Positions 24,442 through 34,006 are shown, numbered from the stretch's first letter. The stretch is DNA of 43,471 bases from Flavobacteriaceae bacterium UBA7684 (GCA_002482885.1 DLGW01000017.1:1-43471), one strand, 5' to 3'. Program-made: numbers and translations. The notes: generated by a model not told the origin, from the letters alone.

Positions 24442-25809
24442 TTAAATGGTCATAGAAAACAATTGACTTTCAGGTTGATTTCTTTTTAGCCTTAAATCAA
24501 AAGCCATACAAAGGTTTCTAACAAATGGTTTCCCTTTTTCGGTAACGGTTAGTTGTTGGTTGTTAATGATAATCAATTCGTCTTTTTCCATTTCGTGTAA
24601 TTGCGCTAGAATTTCATTCATTTCAGGGATTTGCATAGCAGGTTCGTTCCATGAAGTATGAAACTGACACATTAGGTTTAAAATGTGTTTTCTGATGATT
24701 AAATCTTCTGGAGTTAGTAAGTGTCCGCGATAAATGGGTAATTGATTTTGGTTAAGTAATTCGTAATATTTTTCGATTGATTTTTCATTTTGTGCAAAAC
24801 TATACCAACTGTCACTAATAGAGGATACACCTAATCCAATCATCAGTTGGGTTTTAGCCGAAGAATATCCCATAAAATTACGGTGTAAAGTTCCATTTTT
24901 AAAGGAATGATATAAGCTGTCGTTATCTAAGGCAAAATGATCCATTCCAATTTCGTGATAATCTTTATCTAACAGCATTTTTTTACCGATCTCGTATAAC
25001 TGTCTTTTTTCGTGGTCTTTAGGTAAATCTTTGTCGTTAAATCCCCGTTGTCCGTTGCCTTTAATCCAAGGCACATGGGCATAGCTGTAAAAAGCCAAAC
25101 GGTCGGGGTTTAAAGATTTGGTTTTTTCTATGGTATCACTAATGTTTTCTAAAGTTTGAAAAGGCAAGCCAAAAATTAAATCATGACCTACTGAAGTATA
25201 ACCAATCTCTTTAGCCCAAAAAGTTACTTTGGCTACATTTAAAAAGGGTTGAATACGGTGTATGGCTTGTTGTACGGTTGGGCTATAATCTTGTACCCCA
25301 AAACTTACTCTTCTGAATCCTAAATCATACAACGTTTGTAAATGCTCTTTGGTAGTATTGTTTGGATGCCCTTCAAAGCTGAATTCATGCTTTGGATGAA
25401 TATACGCAAGATTTAAAATCCCTTGTATTAATCGGGTTAAATTAGCTGTTGTAAAAAAAGTTGGAGTTCCTCCACCTAAATGAATTTCTTTAATAATAGG
25501 TTTTTGGTCAAATAAATTGCAGTACAATTCCCATTCTTTTAAAACGGCATCGATATAAGGTTCTTCAACAGTATGTTGTTTGGTAATGCGTTTGTTACAT
25601 CCGCAGAAAGTGCATAAACTTTCACAAAAAGGCAAGTGAATGTATAAACTAATACCTTCAGAAAGATTAGATTCTGCAAAAGATTGTTGGCAGGTTTTTA
25701 ACCAATCCTCATACAAAAAACTTTCGGTATCCCAGTAAGGAACAGTAGGGTAGCTGGTGTATCTGGGACCAGGAACATTATACTTTTGTATTAAAGAAGT
25801 TTTATGCAT
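24442..25809 (-). CDS. hemN: Oxygen-independent coproporphyrinogen III oxidase
   Basis: HemN converts coproporphyrinogen III to protoporphyrinogen IX without oxygen, using SAM radicals. The 455-residue protein begins with the family segment YNVPGPRYTSYPTVPYW, has the radical-SAM cluster motif HLPFCESLCTFCGC near residue 60, then HLGGGTPTF (SAM site) and GFRRVSFGVQDY. Length and the N-terminal region fit true HemN rather than HemW. An FNR-like operator precedes it, consistent with low-oxygen induction. It is the only haem-synthesis gene in the window. Confidence 0.95.
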   Translation of the reverse strand: MHKTSLIQKYNVPGPRYTSYPTVPYWDTESFLYEDWLKTCQQSFAESNLSEGISLYIHLPFCESLCTFCGCNKRITKQHTVEEPYIDAVLKEWELYCNLFDQKPIIKEIHLGGGTPTFFTTANLTRLIQGILNLAYIHPKHEFSFEGHPNNTTKEHLQTLYDLGFRRVSFGVQDYSPTVQQAIHRIQPFLNVAKVTFWAKEIGYTSVGHDLIFGLPFQTLENISDTIEKTKSLNPDRLAFYSYAHVPWIKGNGQRGFNDKDLPKDHEKRQLYEIGKKMLLDKDYHEIGMDHFALDNDSLYHSFKNGTLHRNFMGYSSAKTQLMIGLGVSSISDSWYSFAQNEKSIEKYYELLNQNQLPIYRGHLLTPEDLIIRKHILNLMCQFHTSWNEPAMQIPEMNEILAQLHEMEKDELIIINNQQLTVTEKGKPFVRNLCMAFDLRLKRNQPESQLFSMTI

Positions 25810-25832
25810 TTTAGAGTATGGTTTTGTTACTC

Positions 25833-25876
25833 CAAAAGTATTGGGCAGAATTTATTTATGAAATGATAAAAATCAT
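25833..25876 (-). promoter_or_regulatory. FNR-like operator plus -7 box of hemN
   Basis: The palindrome ATGATAAAAATCAT (25863-25876) is followed on the minus strand, after 22 bp, by TACTTTTG (25840 down to 25833). Sequence and spacing equal those at the porin gene. A -33 TTG is absent, as expected for an activator-dependent promoter. The hemN ATG is 23 bp further on. Confidence 0.75.
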
Positions 25877-25935
25877 ATTTGCAGGTAAGTAACAAATGCA
25901 ACCTTTTTATATACAAGTTAAACTCAATCTAATAA

Positions 25936-25964
25936 AATGAGCTCGATTTAATGTCGAGCTCATT
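25936..25964 (-). terminator. Terminator of katG
   Basis: AATGAGCTCGA (25936-25946) pairs perfectly with TCGAGCTCATT (25954-25964) around 7 bases. On the minus strand TTTTATT follows. It lies 27 bp past the katG stop. Confidence 0.85.
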
Positions 25965-25991
25965 ATTAAAAAAAGAATGAATTAAGAATTA

Positions 25992-28196
25992 TTAAGTTAA
26001 ATCAAATCGATCTAAATTCATGACTTTATTCCATGCCGCAACAAAGTCTTTGATGAATTTCTCTTGTCCGTCTATACTGGCGTAAACTTCTGCTAAAGCT
26101 CTCAATTCAGAATTAGATCCAAAGATTAAATCTACTCTTGTAGCGGTCCATTTCAATTCATGGGTGTGACGGTCACGTCCTTCAAATTCTTCTTTGGTGT
26201 CAGAAGTAGCTTTCCAAACCGTATTCATATCCAACAAATTCACAAAGAACTCATTGTTTAGAGTTTCTGGGGTTTTGGTTAAAATTCCGTGTTTAGAATG
26301 GTCGTAATTGGCATTCAATGCGCGCATACCGCCTACTAAAACGGTCATTTCAGGAGCTGTTAATCCTAATAATTGCGCTTTGTCTATTAATAAAGCTTCG
26401 GTAGCAACGCTGTATTTGGTTTTTAAATAATTGCGGAAACCATCGGCAACGGGCTCTAATACACCAAAAGATTCTACATCTGTTTGTTCTTGGGAAGCAT
26501 CGGTTCTACCCGGAGTAAAAGGAACGCTAGTGTTACGTCCTGCTTTTTTTGCAGCTAATTCAATACCTGTACAACCTGCTAATACAATTAAATCAGCTAA
26601 AGAAACTTTTTTTCCACCAGACTGATTGTTGTTGAATTGATTTTGAATGTTTTCCAATACTTCTAACACTTTGCCTAATTGGGCAGGATTGTTTGCTTTC
26701 CAATATTTCTGTGGAGCTAAACGGATGCGTGCTCCGTTAGCGCCTCCGCGTTTATCTGAATTTCGGAAAGTAGATGCCGAAGCCCAAGCAGTTGAAACCA
26801 TTTGTCCGATACTCAATCCCGAATTGGCGATTTTGGTTTTTAAATCAGCAATATCCTTATTGTCAATCAAAGCGTGGTTTACGGCAGGAATAGGATCTTG
26901 CCAAATCAAAACTTCTTTTGGCACTTCTGCGCCTAAATAACGGGTGATTGGCCCCATATCTCTGTGGGTTAATTTATACCAAGCTCTGGCAAATGCATCG
27001 GCAAATTGATCAGGATTTTCTAAAAATCGTCGGGATATTTTTTCGTAAGCAGGATCAAAACGCAACGAAAGGTCGGTGGTTAACATGGTAGGTAAGTGCT
27101 TTTTAGCAGTGTCAAAAGCATCAGGAATAGTGGCTTGTGCATTTTTAGCTACCCATTGTTGAGCACCCGCAGGACTTTTGGTTAATTCCCATTCGTAATT
27201 AAATAAATTTTCAAAAAAGTTGTTCGTCCATTTGGTGGGTTGATTCGTCCAAGTCACTTCGGGTCCACCAGTAATGGTATCGGCTCCTTTTCCTGTTCCA
27301 AAAGAACTTTTCCATCCTAAACCTTGTTCTTCAATATCGGCAGCTTCGGGTTCTGAACCAACCAAAGCAGGGTCACCTGCACCATGTGCTTTCCCAAAAG
27401 TATGTCCACCTGCAATTAAAGCCACGGTTTCTTCGTCGTTCATCGCCATGCGGGCAAAAGTTTCTCGTATATCTTTAGCGGCCGCAATAGGGTCGGGGTT
27501 GCCATTTGGTCCTTCTGGATTCACGTAAATCAATCCCATTTGCACGGCTGCTAACGGATTTTCAAGATCGCGATTTCCTGAATAACGTTTGTCGTCTAAC
27601 CATTTGTGTTCAGACCCCCAATAAATATCTTCGGCTGGTTCCCAAACGTCTTCGCGACCACCTCCAAAACCAAAGGTTTTAAATCCCATAGATTCTAAAG
27701 CAACGTTCCCTGTAAGAATCATTAAATCTGCCCAAGATATTTTTCTACCATATTTTTGTTTAATCGGCCATAATAATCGGCGGGCTTTATCCAAATTGGC
27801 ATTGTCTGGCCAACTGTTTAAAGGTGCAAAACGTTGTAAACCGTAAGAGGCTCCTCCGCGACCATCCCCTGTACGATAAGTTCCTGCACTGTGCCACGCC
27901 ATACGTATAAAGAAAGGTCCATAATGTCCAAAGTCGGCAGGCCACCAATCTTTAGAATCGGTCATCAATTGCTCTAAATCCTTTTTAACCGCAGCTAAAT
28001 CTAAACTTTTAAATTCTTCGGCATAGTTAAAATCTTCGCCCATTGGATTAGACAAAGACGAGTTTTGACGCAGAATATTCAGTTTTAATTGATTAGGCCA
28101 CCAATCGCGATTTTTAGTTCCGCCACCCGCTACACTTTGACTTTGCGAAGCACCCGAAAAAGGGCATTTGCCTCCGCTATTAGCATGATTTTCCAT
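25992..28196 (-). CDS. katG: Catalase-peroxidase
   Basis: KatG destroys hydrogen peroxide using haem. The 734-residue protein has the duplicated peroxidase layout: the N-terminal haem domain with the distal motif FIRMAWHSAGTYR (Arg, Trp, His), YVNPEGP (Tyr) and MAMNDEE (Met), giving the three residues of the Met-Tyr-Trp crosslink, and the proximal His in GGHTFGKAHGAG; the C-terminal domain is haemless. It begins with the usual GGKCPFSG. No promoter box is clear; the 282 bp upstream to hisS hold only AT-rich sequence and no OxyR-type site I can recognise. Confidence 0.97.
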   Translation of the reverse strand: MENHANSGGKCPFSGASQSQSVAGGGTKNRDWWPNQLKLNILRQNSSLSNPMGEDFNYAEEFKSLDLAAVKKDLEQLMTDSKDWWPADFGHYGPFFIRMAWHSAGTYRTGDGRGGASYGLQRFAPLNSWPDNANLDKARRLLWPIKQKYGRKISWADLMILTGNVALESMGFKTFGFGGGREDVWEPAEDIYWGSEHKWLDDKRYSGNRDLENPLAAVQMGLIYVNPEGPNGNPDPIAAAKDIRETFARMAMNDEETVALIAGGHTFGKAHGAGDPALVGSEPEAADIEEQGLGWKSSFGTGKGADTITGGPEVTWTNQPTKWTNNFFENLFNYEWELTKSPAGAQQWVAKNAQATIPDAFDTAKKHLPTMLTTDLSLRFDPAYEKISRRFLENPDQFADAFARAWYKLTHRDMGPITRYLGAEVPKEVLIWQDPIPAVNHALIDNKDIADLKTKIANSGLSIGQMVSTAWASASTFRNSDKRGGANGARIRLAPQKYWKANNPAQLGKVLEVLENIQNQFNNNQSGGKKVSLADLIVLAGCTGIELAAKKAGRNTSVPFTPGRTDASQEQTDVESFGVLEPVADGFRNYLKTKYSVATEALLIDKAQLLGLTAPEMTVLVGGMRALNANYDHSKHGILTKTPETLNNEFFVNLLDMNTVWKATSDTKEEFEGRDRHTHELKWTATRVDLIFGSNSELRALAEVYASIDGQEKFIKDFVAAWNKVMNLDRFDLT

Positions 28197-28448
28197 ATAG
28201 TTATAAGTTTAAAATAGTTAAAAAAGAATCATTTGTAAAATCAGAATTTATAAATACTAACAGCAGTATTTAAAAACCTTTTACAATTTAGTTTTTTGAT
28301 TTGGGTTATAAAACGCCCAAGTATTATTAGTATCTATACCTGTATAAAAATAGCAAAATAATAAAGGAAAACAGGGTTAATAAAATCAAAATAAATGATT
28401 AAATCTTTTAAATCGTTATAAATACAAAACATAATATTCAAACATATT

Positions 28449-28456
28449 TATATTTG
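28449..28456 (+). promoter_or_regulatory. -7 box of hisS
   Basis: TATATTTG matches TAnnTTTG and ends 22 bp before the hisS ATG. There is no clear -33 TTG. Confidence 0.6.
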
Positions 28457-28478
28457 CAGGCTGTTAATACGTAGAATC

Positions 28479-29846
28479 ATGGCTAAACCAAGCATACCTA
28501 AAGGAACTCGAGATTTTTCGCCAACGGAAGTGGCTAAAAGACAATATATTATTCAAATCATTAAATCGAATTTTGAAAAGTTTGGATTTCAGCCCATTGA
28601 AACGCCTTCGTTTGAAAATTCCGAAACCTTAATGGGTAAATATGGTGAAGAAGGGGATCGTTTGATTTTTAAGATTTTGAATTCGGGGGATTTTTTAGAT
28701 AAGATTTCGGGTGAAGAATTGTCAACTACCAATAGTTTACAACTAACCAAAAAAATTTCCGAAAAAGCCCTCCGTTACGATTTAACCGTGCCTTTTGCTC
28801 GATACGTAGTACAACACCAAAACGAAATTGATTTTCCATTTAAACGTTATCAAATTCAACCCGTTTGGCGTGCCGACCGACCACAAAAAGGACGATTCAG
28901 AGAATTTTTCCAATGCGATGCCGATGTGGTAGGTTCAAAATCTTTGTGGCAAGAAGTAGAATTCATACAACTATACGATGCGGTTTTTACAGCTTTAAAA
29001 TTGCAAGGCGTAACCATTAAAATCAACAATCGTAAAATATTATCTGGAATTGCCGAAGTAATTGATGCCCAAGACAAATTGATTGATTTTACGGTAGCCT
29101 TAGATAAGTTAGATAAAATAGGGGAAGACGGCGTTAAAAAAGAAATGCTTGAAAAAGGTATTTCGGAATCGGCTATTGAAAAAGTACAGCCCTTATTTTC
29201 GTTAACAGGGTCGTTTACCGAAAAAATAGCGCAATTATCAAAGTTATTACAAAGCTCCGAAGAAGGGATGAAAGGAATTGCCGAGCTTACTTTTATTGAT
29301 GAAAAAATCACGGCATTAGGATTACAGACCGCTCAATTAGAATTAGAAGTTACTTTAGCTCGTGGATTAAATTATTACACAGGAGCTATTTTTGAGGTGT
29401 CGGCTCCTAAAGAAGTCAGTATGGGTTCTATCGGAGGTGGCGGCCGTTACGATGATTTAACAGGAATTTTTGGCTTGAAAGACATCAGTGGTGTAGGAAT
29501 TTCCTTTGGTTTAGACCGTATCGGTTTGGTTCTAGAAGAGTTAGATTTATTTCCTAAAACTGTATTAGAAACGTCTAAAGTTTTATTTGTGAATTATGGA
29601 AATGACGAGGCTTTGTACAGCATGAAAGCCTTGCAATCGCTTAGAGCTGATGGAATTAAAGCAGAAATGTATCCAGATGCGGCTAAAGTAGGTAAACAGT
29701 TAACTTATGCCGATAAACGTGGAATTCAATATGTGGTTTTAGCAGGCGATTCTGAAATGCAAAAAGAGGTTTATAATTTAAAGGATTTAACAGCGGGAAC
29801 TCAACAAGAACTATCGCTAAACGAGTTAAAAAAAATATTAAAATGA
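28479..29846 (+). CDS. hisS: Histidyl-tRNA synthetase
   Basis: HisS charges tRNA-His. The 455-residue class II synthetase begins KPSIPKGTRDFSP, has motif 1 near residue 35, motif 2 in FQCDADVVG, the histidine loop LARGLNYYTGAIFEV and motif 3 around GGGGRYDDLTG and GVGISFGLDRIGLVLEE, followed by the C-terminal anticodon-binding domain (about 355-455). The ATG at 28479 follows a good -7 box. The START-like and xerD genes follow in the same direction. Confidence 0.97.
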   Translation: MAKPSIPKGTRDFSPTEVAKRQYIIQIIKSNFEKFGFQPIETPSFENSETLMGKYGEEGDRLIFKILNSGDFLDKISGEELSTTNSLQLTKKISEKALRYDLTVPFARYVVQHQNEIDFPFKRYQIQPVWRADRPQKGRFREFFQCDADVVGSKSLWQEVEFIQLYDAVFTALKLQGVTIKINNRKILSGIAEVIDAQDKLIDFTVALDKLDKIGEDGVKKEMLEKGISESAIEKVQPLFSLTGSFTEKIAQLSKLLQSSEEGMKGIAELTFIDEKITALGLQTAQLELEVTLARGLNYYTGAIFEVSAPKEVSMGSIGGGGRYDDLTGIFGLKDISGVGISFGLDRIGLVLEELDLFPKTVLETSKVLFVNYGNDEALYSMKALQSLRADGIKAEMYPDAAKVGKQLTYADKRGIQYVVLAGDSEMQKEVYNLKDLTAGTQQELSLNELKKILK

Positions 29847-29901
29847 TTGTATTAAATTAATTTTAATATATATATTGTGCCCCAGAACTATTACTAATTA
29901 C

Positions 29902-30294
29902 ATGGAAGTTAAAAAGAAATACGAAATGGAATTTGAGGTGAACTCATCACCCTCATTGTTATACCAATATCTTTCCACATCTTCGGGATTGTCGGATTGG
30001 TTTGCGGATAATGTAAATTCCAGAGGTGAATTTTTTACTTTTGAATGGGATGACACCAAAGAAACAGCGCGTTTGGCTTCTAAAAAACACGAAGAAAAAG
30101 TAAAGTTTGTTTGGGTGGACGAAAACAAAAAAGACACTCCATACTTTTTTGAAATGCGAATAGTAGTAGACGAAATTACACAAGACGTATCTTTATTAGT
30201 TTTTGATTTTGCTTACGAAAGCGAAATACCAGAGGCTAAACAACTTTGGGAAAATCAAATACACGATTTAAAAAAGGTTATCGGTTCTGCCTAA
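29902..30294 (+). CDS. START-like (AHSA1/SRPBCC) domain protein
   Basis: A 130-residue protein from the ATG at 29902 (MEVKKKYEMEFEVNSSPSLLYQYLSTSSGLSDWFADNV in outline), typical of the small START-like family of Bacteroidetes next to hisS or xerD. A hydrophobic ligand pocket is likely, but the ligand is unknown. The upstream TTG at 29875 would add nine residues without support. It is followed after 18 bp by xerD in the same direction. Confidence 0.8.
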   Translation: MEVKKKYEMEFEVNSSPSLLYQYLSTSSGLSDWFADNVNSRGEFFTFEWDDTKETARLASKKHEEKVKFVWVDENKKDTPYFFEMRIVVDEITQDVSLLVFDFAYESEIPEAKQLWENQIHDLKKVIGSA

Positions 30295-30312
30295 TTAATT
30301 TTGATTTAAGAA

Positions 30313-31221
30313 ATGGCTTGGGATTCTTACATAAAGCAGTACCAGTCGTATCTTAGGATAGAAAGAGGCTTGTCTGCCAATTCTATTGAAAATTACACTT
30401 TTGATATTTTAAGATTGTGTCGTTATTTAGACGAGCACGAAATATCCGTTTCTCCTGTAAATATTACCCAAGAACAAGTTCAGCATTTTATTTACGAAGT
30501 GGCTAAACAAGTCAATGCGCGTACCCAATCTCGCATCATTTCGGGTTTAAAAAGCTTTTTTAACTACATTATTTTTGAAGGTTACCGTAAAGACCATCCG
30601 TTAGAATTAGTGGAAACTCCTAAAATTGGTCGAAAATTACCCGATACGTTGTCTTTACAAGAAATAGATGGGCTAATAGGAGCCATTGATTTGTCTACAC
30701 CCGAAGGCGAGCGCAACCGAGCTATTTTAGAAACTTTATACGGTTGTGGTTTACGGGTTTCGGAATTGATTCATTTAAAAATATCGGATATTTTTTCGGA
30801 TGAAGGTTTTTTAAAAGTAACCGGAAAAGGAAACAAACAGCGTTTTGTGCCCTTGAGTCCTGTCACTGAAAAATATATGTTGCTGTATAAAAAAGAAATC
30901 CGTTCACATATAAACATTCAAAAAGGGCACGAAGACATTTTGTTTTTAAATCGCCGAGGTAAACAACTCACACGAGCTATGATTTTTACCATCATCAAAC
31001 AATTAGCTGAACAAATTGGTTTACGAAAAGTGATTAGTCCTCATACGTTTAGACACTCTTTTGCTACTCATTTGTTAGAAAATGGTGCCGATTTGCGTTC
31101 TATTCAATTGATGTTGGGGCATGAATCCATTACTACTACCGAAATTTACACGCATTTAGACCGTAAATATTTAACTACGGTAGTGAATCAATTTCATCCC
31201 AGAAGTAACAATAAAAAATAA
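30313..31221 (+). CDS. xerD: Tyrosine recombinase, XerD type
   Basis: A 302-residue tyrosine recombinase with a SAM-like N-terminal core-binding domain (about 1-95) and the catalytic domain: Arg in GCGLRVSEL, Lys in GKGNKQRFVPL, His-x-x-Arg in HTFRHSFATHL, His in LGHESITTT and Tyr in IYTHLD. Length and chromosomal setting fit the housekeeping XerD that resolves chromosome dimers at dif. No island boundary or att site is seen beside it. A recombinase of an integrative element is less likely. Confidence 0.9.
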   Translation: MAWDSYIKQYQSYLRIERGLSANSIENYTFDILRLCRYLDEHEISVSPVNITQEQVQHFIYEVAKQVNARTQSRIISGLKSFFNYIIFEGYRKDHPLELVETPKIGRKLPDTLSLQEIDGLIGAIDLSTPEGERNRAILETLYGCGLRVSELIHLKISDIFSDEGFLKVTGKGNKQRFVPLSPVTEKYMLLYKKEIRSHINIQKGHEDILFLNRRGKQLTRAMIFTIIKQLAEQIGLRKVISPHTFRHSFATHLLENGADLRSIQLMLGHESITTTEIYTHLDRKYLTTVVNQFHPRSNNKK

Positions 31222-31223
31222 AC

Positions 31224-32114
31224 TTAACTTTTCTGTTTGCCGATTAAAATCACTCCACCAATAATAAATACCGAGCCAATCAATTCTTGAAAAGTACAAA
31301 TCTCGTCTAAAAAATAGTACCCCATAATAATGGTGGAAACAGGGCCTATGGTAGCCACAATAGAAGCTCTATTCGCGCCCAGTAAATTAACGCCCTCCAT
31401 CACTAAAAAAGTGGGAATCACCGTACTTACCGTAGCCAATAAAAATCCGTATAAATACACGCCATAGGGCAGGGTAGTAATGTCTGTATTTTCAAAAATC
31501 ATAAAATGAATAATCACATATACCGATGAAAAAATCATGGCAATCGTATTGAAATTTATAGAGCCATATTTTTGAATAATTTCTCCTCCATAGGTCAAAT
31601 ACAAGGCGTAAGTAATGCCGCTGATTAAAATATAAATAGACCCTTCGGTAATTTTGGAGCTGTTAAATAATTCGGGGTCAAAAGCAATAATTACAATTCC
31701 TAAATAAGTGATGGTTAAGGCAATAATACTAGTTGTTGAAATGCTTTTTTTGAGTAAGAATTTGGAGAATAATACCACAAAAGTAGGATACACAAATAAT
31801 ATAATTCTTTCCACCCCAGCGGGTACATATTGCAATCCTTTAAAATCAAACCAACTGGCAATGTAATATCCTAACATGGATAATAAGGCAATATAACCAA
31901 TGTCTTTACGAGTGATTAAACGCATTTTTTGTTTTTGAATGCGATATAAACCGATGCCGATAAAAAAGGGAAGGGCAAATCCAAACCGAAGGGTGAGTAA
32001 GGTAATATCATTAACCTCAAAGTGAAGATAAGCTAACTTGATAAATATAGCTTTGGCGGAAAATAAAATAGCACCTAAAGCCACAAATAAAACCCCTTTT
32101 TGAACGGAAGTCAT
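31224..32114 (-). CDS. EamA/DMT family transporter
   Basis: A 296-residue inner-membrane protein from the ATG at 32114, with about ten hydrophobic helices in two EamA repeats. Typical segments are VALGAILFSAKAIFIKLAY (helix 1), YVPAGVERIILFVYPTFVVLFS and TVIPTFLVMEGVNLLGANRASIVATIGPVSTI in the second half. The substrate is unknown. It faces xerD head to tail-end, with only 2 bp between the stop codons. The in-frame TTG at 32135 would add seven residues and is less likely. Confidence 0.87.
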   Translation of the reverse strand: MTSVQKGVLFVALGAILFSAKAIFIKLAYLHFEVNDITLLTLRFGFALPFFIGIGLYRIQKQKMRLITRKDIGYIALLSMLGYYIASWFDFKGLQYVPAGVERIILFVYPTFVVLFSKFLLKKSISTTSIIALTITYLGIVIIAFDPELFNSSKITEGSIYILISGITYALYLTYGGEIIQKYGSINFNTIAMIFSSVYVIIHFMIFENTDITTLPYGVYLYGFLLATVSTVIPTFLVMEGVNLLGANRASIVATIGPVSTIIMGYYFLDEICTFQELIGSVFIIGGVILIGKQKS

Positions 32115-32175
32115 GAATAAAAATTTTTCAAGCAAAAGTATCTTTTTTGTTTGGTTTTAAAGCAAAAGCAACAAG

Positions 32176-32466
32176 TTAACGCTTGGATATTTTATTACCT
32201 GTAATTTGTCGTTGTAAACTACACTTGAATCTACCTTCGGTAAAGGTGCGTTTTTGCAAATGTTTGGTGGCTCTATTTTGAACCCGAGCGCGCCAACGTT
32301 TATAACTAGAAGGTTTTAGTTCCGATTTCATTAAATCTTTTACTTGCGGTTCAGACAATCCAAACTGAAATAAAATAGCTTCAAAAGGTGTACGGTCTTC
32401 CCAAGCCATTTCAATAATGCGGTCGATTTGGGTTAGTATTTTTGTTTCAGGTTTATTTTGTTTCAA
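32176..32466 (-). CDS. DUF2805 (TIGR03643) family small protein
   Basis: A 96-residue basic protein matching the TIGR03643/DUF2805 family: IDRIIEMAWEDRTPFEAI, FGLSEPQVKDLM, then YKRWRARVQNR and a C-terminal FKCSLQRQITGNKISKR. The helical N-terminal half resembles an HTH. The start is a TTG; no ATG gives the family's N-terminus. Members commonly lie beside photolyase and DUF2256 genes, as here, where the photolyase is 73 bp upstream. Function is unknown. Confidence 0.85.
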   Translation of the reverse strand: MKQNKPETKILTQIDRIIEMAWEDRTPFEAILFQFGLSEPQVKDLMKSELKPSSYKRWRARVQNRATKHLQKRTFTEGRFKCSLQRQITGNKISKR

Positions 32467-32488
32467 GTTTCAAAATTTATTAATAATT

Positions 32489-32542
32489 AATTCATCATTC
32501 ACAATTCATAATTCACCATTCACAATTCACAATTCATCATTA
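32489..32542. repeat. ATTCAT/ATTCAC simple repeat between photolyase and DUF2805 genes
   Basis: Alternating units AATTCAT, CATTCAC, AATTCAC in near-tandem with a 7- or 8-bp period. AATTCACCATTCACAATT (32510-32527) differs by one base from 18-mers at 12063 and 40644. It ends at the photolyase stop codon. Confidence 0.85.
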
Positions 32543-34006
32543 ATTAATGTGTTTATTCAAAATCCTTACATTTTCTATTTTTACCGCGCTATCTTTTTTG
32601 ATACTCCAAAGAGATTCGCTGGCTTTTTTAGAAGCATTTTTTACATGTACAATAGGTAAGGGATAGTCTTTACCTAGTTGGAAGTTATACATTTTTTGTT
32701 CTAAATACGTCATGTTGTAGGGTTCATGAATATTGGCGATAGGTAATTTTTCCAGTTCAGGAACCCATTTTTTAATAAAAATACCTTCGGGGTCTAATTC
32801 CAATCCGTTTTTAATCGGATTGTAAATTCTAATGGTATTGATGCCTGTTTCGCCTGCTTGCATTTGTAATTGCGGAAAATGTATACCAGGTTCAAAATCC
32901 AAAAACATTCGGGATAAATGTTTGGATGCATTTTGCCAAGGTTGCCACAACAAATGCGTGAAAAATGAAACGACCAAGGCGCGCATTCTAAAATTCAAAT
33001 AGCCCGTTTCGTTTAAACAGCGCATACAAGCATCCACAATAGGAATTCCGGTTTGCCCAGTTTCCCACGCTTTTTGAAAAGCTTCTGATTGAGATTTTTT
33101 AAGTTTTTGATAGCCTTTGTTGATGCTTTCGGTTTCCATAATGTGTTCCATTTCAAACTTTTGAATAAAATGGGCTTGCCAATGTAAACGAGATATAAAA
33201 GCATCTAAACTGCGTTTATTGGTGGCGATTTTTCTAAAAAACAAAGCGTGTTGCCATACTTCACGAACAGAAAGATTTCCCCAAGCTAAATAAGGTGACA
33301 GTCTACTGCAATGGTAACGAGCTTCGTTGGGTTTAGAAATGTGTTTAAAATAATCCACATAACGGTTGTCAAAAAAACTGCCTAAATATTTTAAAGCAGT
33401 AGAAGTTCCTCCTTTTTGAAATGTTTTTTGTTCGGGTGTGGCTAAATCGGTTACCACAAACATTTTTTCCAACATTTCAATTTCCGAAATACTTAACAGT
33501 TGATTCGGTTTGGATTGAAATGGCAGTATTGGTTTTTGCATAAAATCTTCCCAAAGTTGATCCCAATTTTGGCGGTTTTGTAAGCCTCTAAAAACACCGT
33601 TATTGATGTTTTCAACCCAGTCGATTTGGTTGTTTTTACAATAGCGTTTAAAGTTTTTATCTCGATTAAAAGTGCTTAATATTCCAGTTTCTTGGTGGGA
33701 ATAAATGTTGGATATTGTGTAATGGTCTTGTAAATGATTAATTGCGCTAATGATTTCAGAATCAACGGTTAATATTTTTGAATCGTAGGGTTTTAAACGA
33801 TGATTCATATCGGTAATCGACTCTTTAATAAAATTCCAATGACGAGTACTGTAGTGTTCATCTTGTAATAAAAAAGGTTCAAAAACATACAACAATAAAA
33901 CTCTTTTTCCTGAAGATAAAGCCGAAAAAATAGCTTCGTTGTCTTGCAGGCGTAAGTCTCGTTTTAACCAAACGATGTTTAACTTTGTTTTTTGTTCCGT
34001 TTGCAT
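32540..34006 (-). CDS. Cryptochrome/photolyase family protein
   Basis: A 488-residue protein. Residues 1-150 form the alpha/beta antenna-type domain (NIVWLKRDLRLQDNEAI), and the helical FAD domain includes RYHCSRLSPYLAWGNLSVREVW, FISRLHWQAHFIQKF, GIPIVDACMRCLNETGYLNFRMRA and the C-terminal QAGETGINTIRIYNP. It repairs UV-induced pyrimidine dimers or acts as a light sensor; which one cannot be told. The neighbours (DUF2256, DUF2805, flavin reductase, ABC1 kinase) form a set often seen with such photolyases. Its first 28 bp overlap the end of the DUF2256 gene. Confidence 0.92.
   Translation of the reverse strand: MQTEQKTKLNIVWLKRDLRLQDNEAIFSALSSGKRVLLLYVFEPFLLQDEHYSTRHWNFIKESITDMNHRLKPYDSKILTVDSEIISAINHLQDHYTISNIYSHQETGILSTFNRDKNFKRYCKNNQIDWVENINNGVFRGLQNRQNWDQLWEDFMQKPILPFQSKPNQLLSISEIEMLEKMFVVTDLATPEQKTFQKGGTSTALKYLGSFFDNRYVDYFKHISKPNEARYHCSRLSPYLAWGNLSVREVWQHALFFRKIATNKRSLDAFISRLHWQAHFIQKFEMEHIMETESINKGYQKLKKSQSEAFQKAWETGQTGIPIVDACMRCLNETGYLNFRMRALVVSFFTHLLWQPWQNASKHLSRMFLDFEPGIHFPQLQMQAGETGINTIRIYNPIKNGLELDPEGIFIKKWVPELEKLPIANIHEPYNMTYLEQKMYNFQLGKDYPLPIVHVKNASKKASESLWSIKKDSAVKIENVRILNKHIN

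Noticed and set aside
28197..28478. Possible OxyR-type control region between katG and hisS
   Set aside because: I see only AT-rich sequence and the hisS -7 box, no clear palindrome at the expected place.
30313..31221. XerD as integrase of a genomic island
   Set aside because: It sits among housekeeping genes, has the usual XerD length, and no att-like direct repeats flank it; it is also 13 kb from the duplicated tal end.
32417..32659. Plus-strand frame containing NSSFTIHNSPFTIHNSS
   Set aside because: It is simple repeat read in one frame, opposite the photolyase and DUF2805 genes, with no family resemblance.
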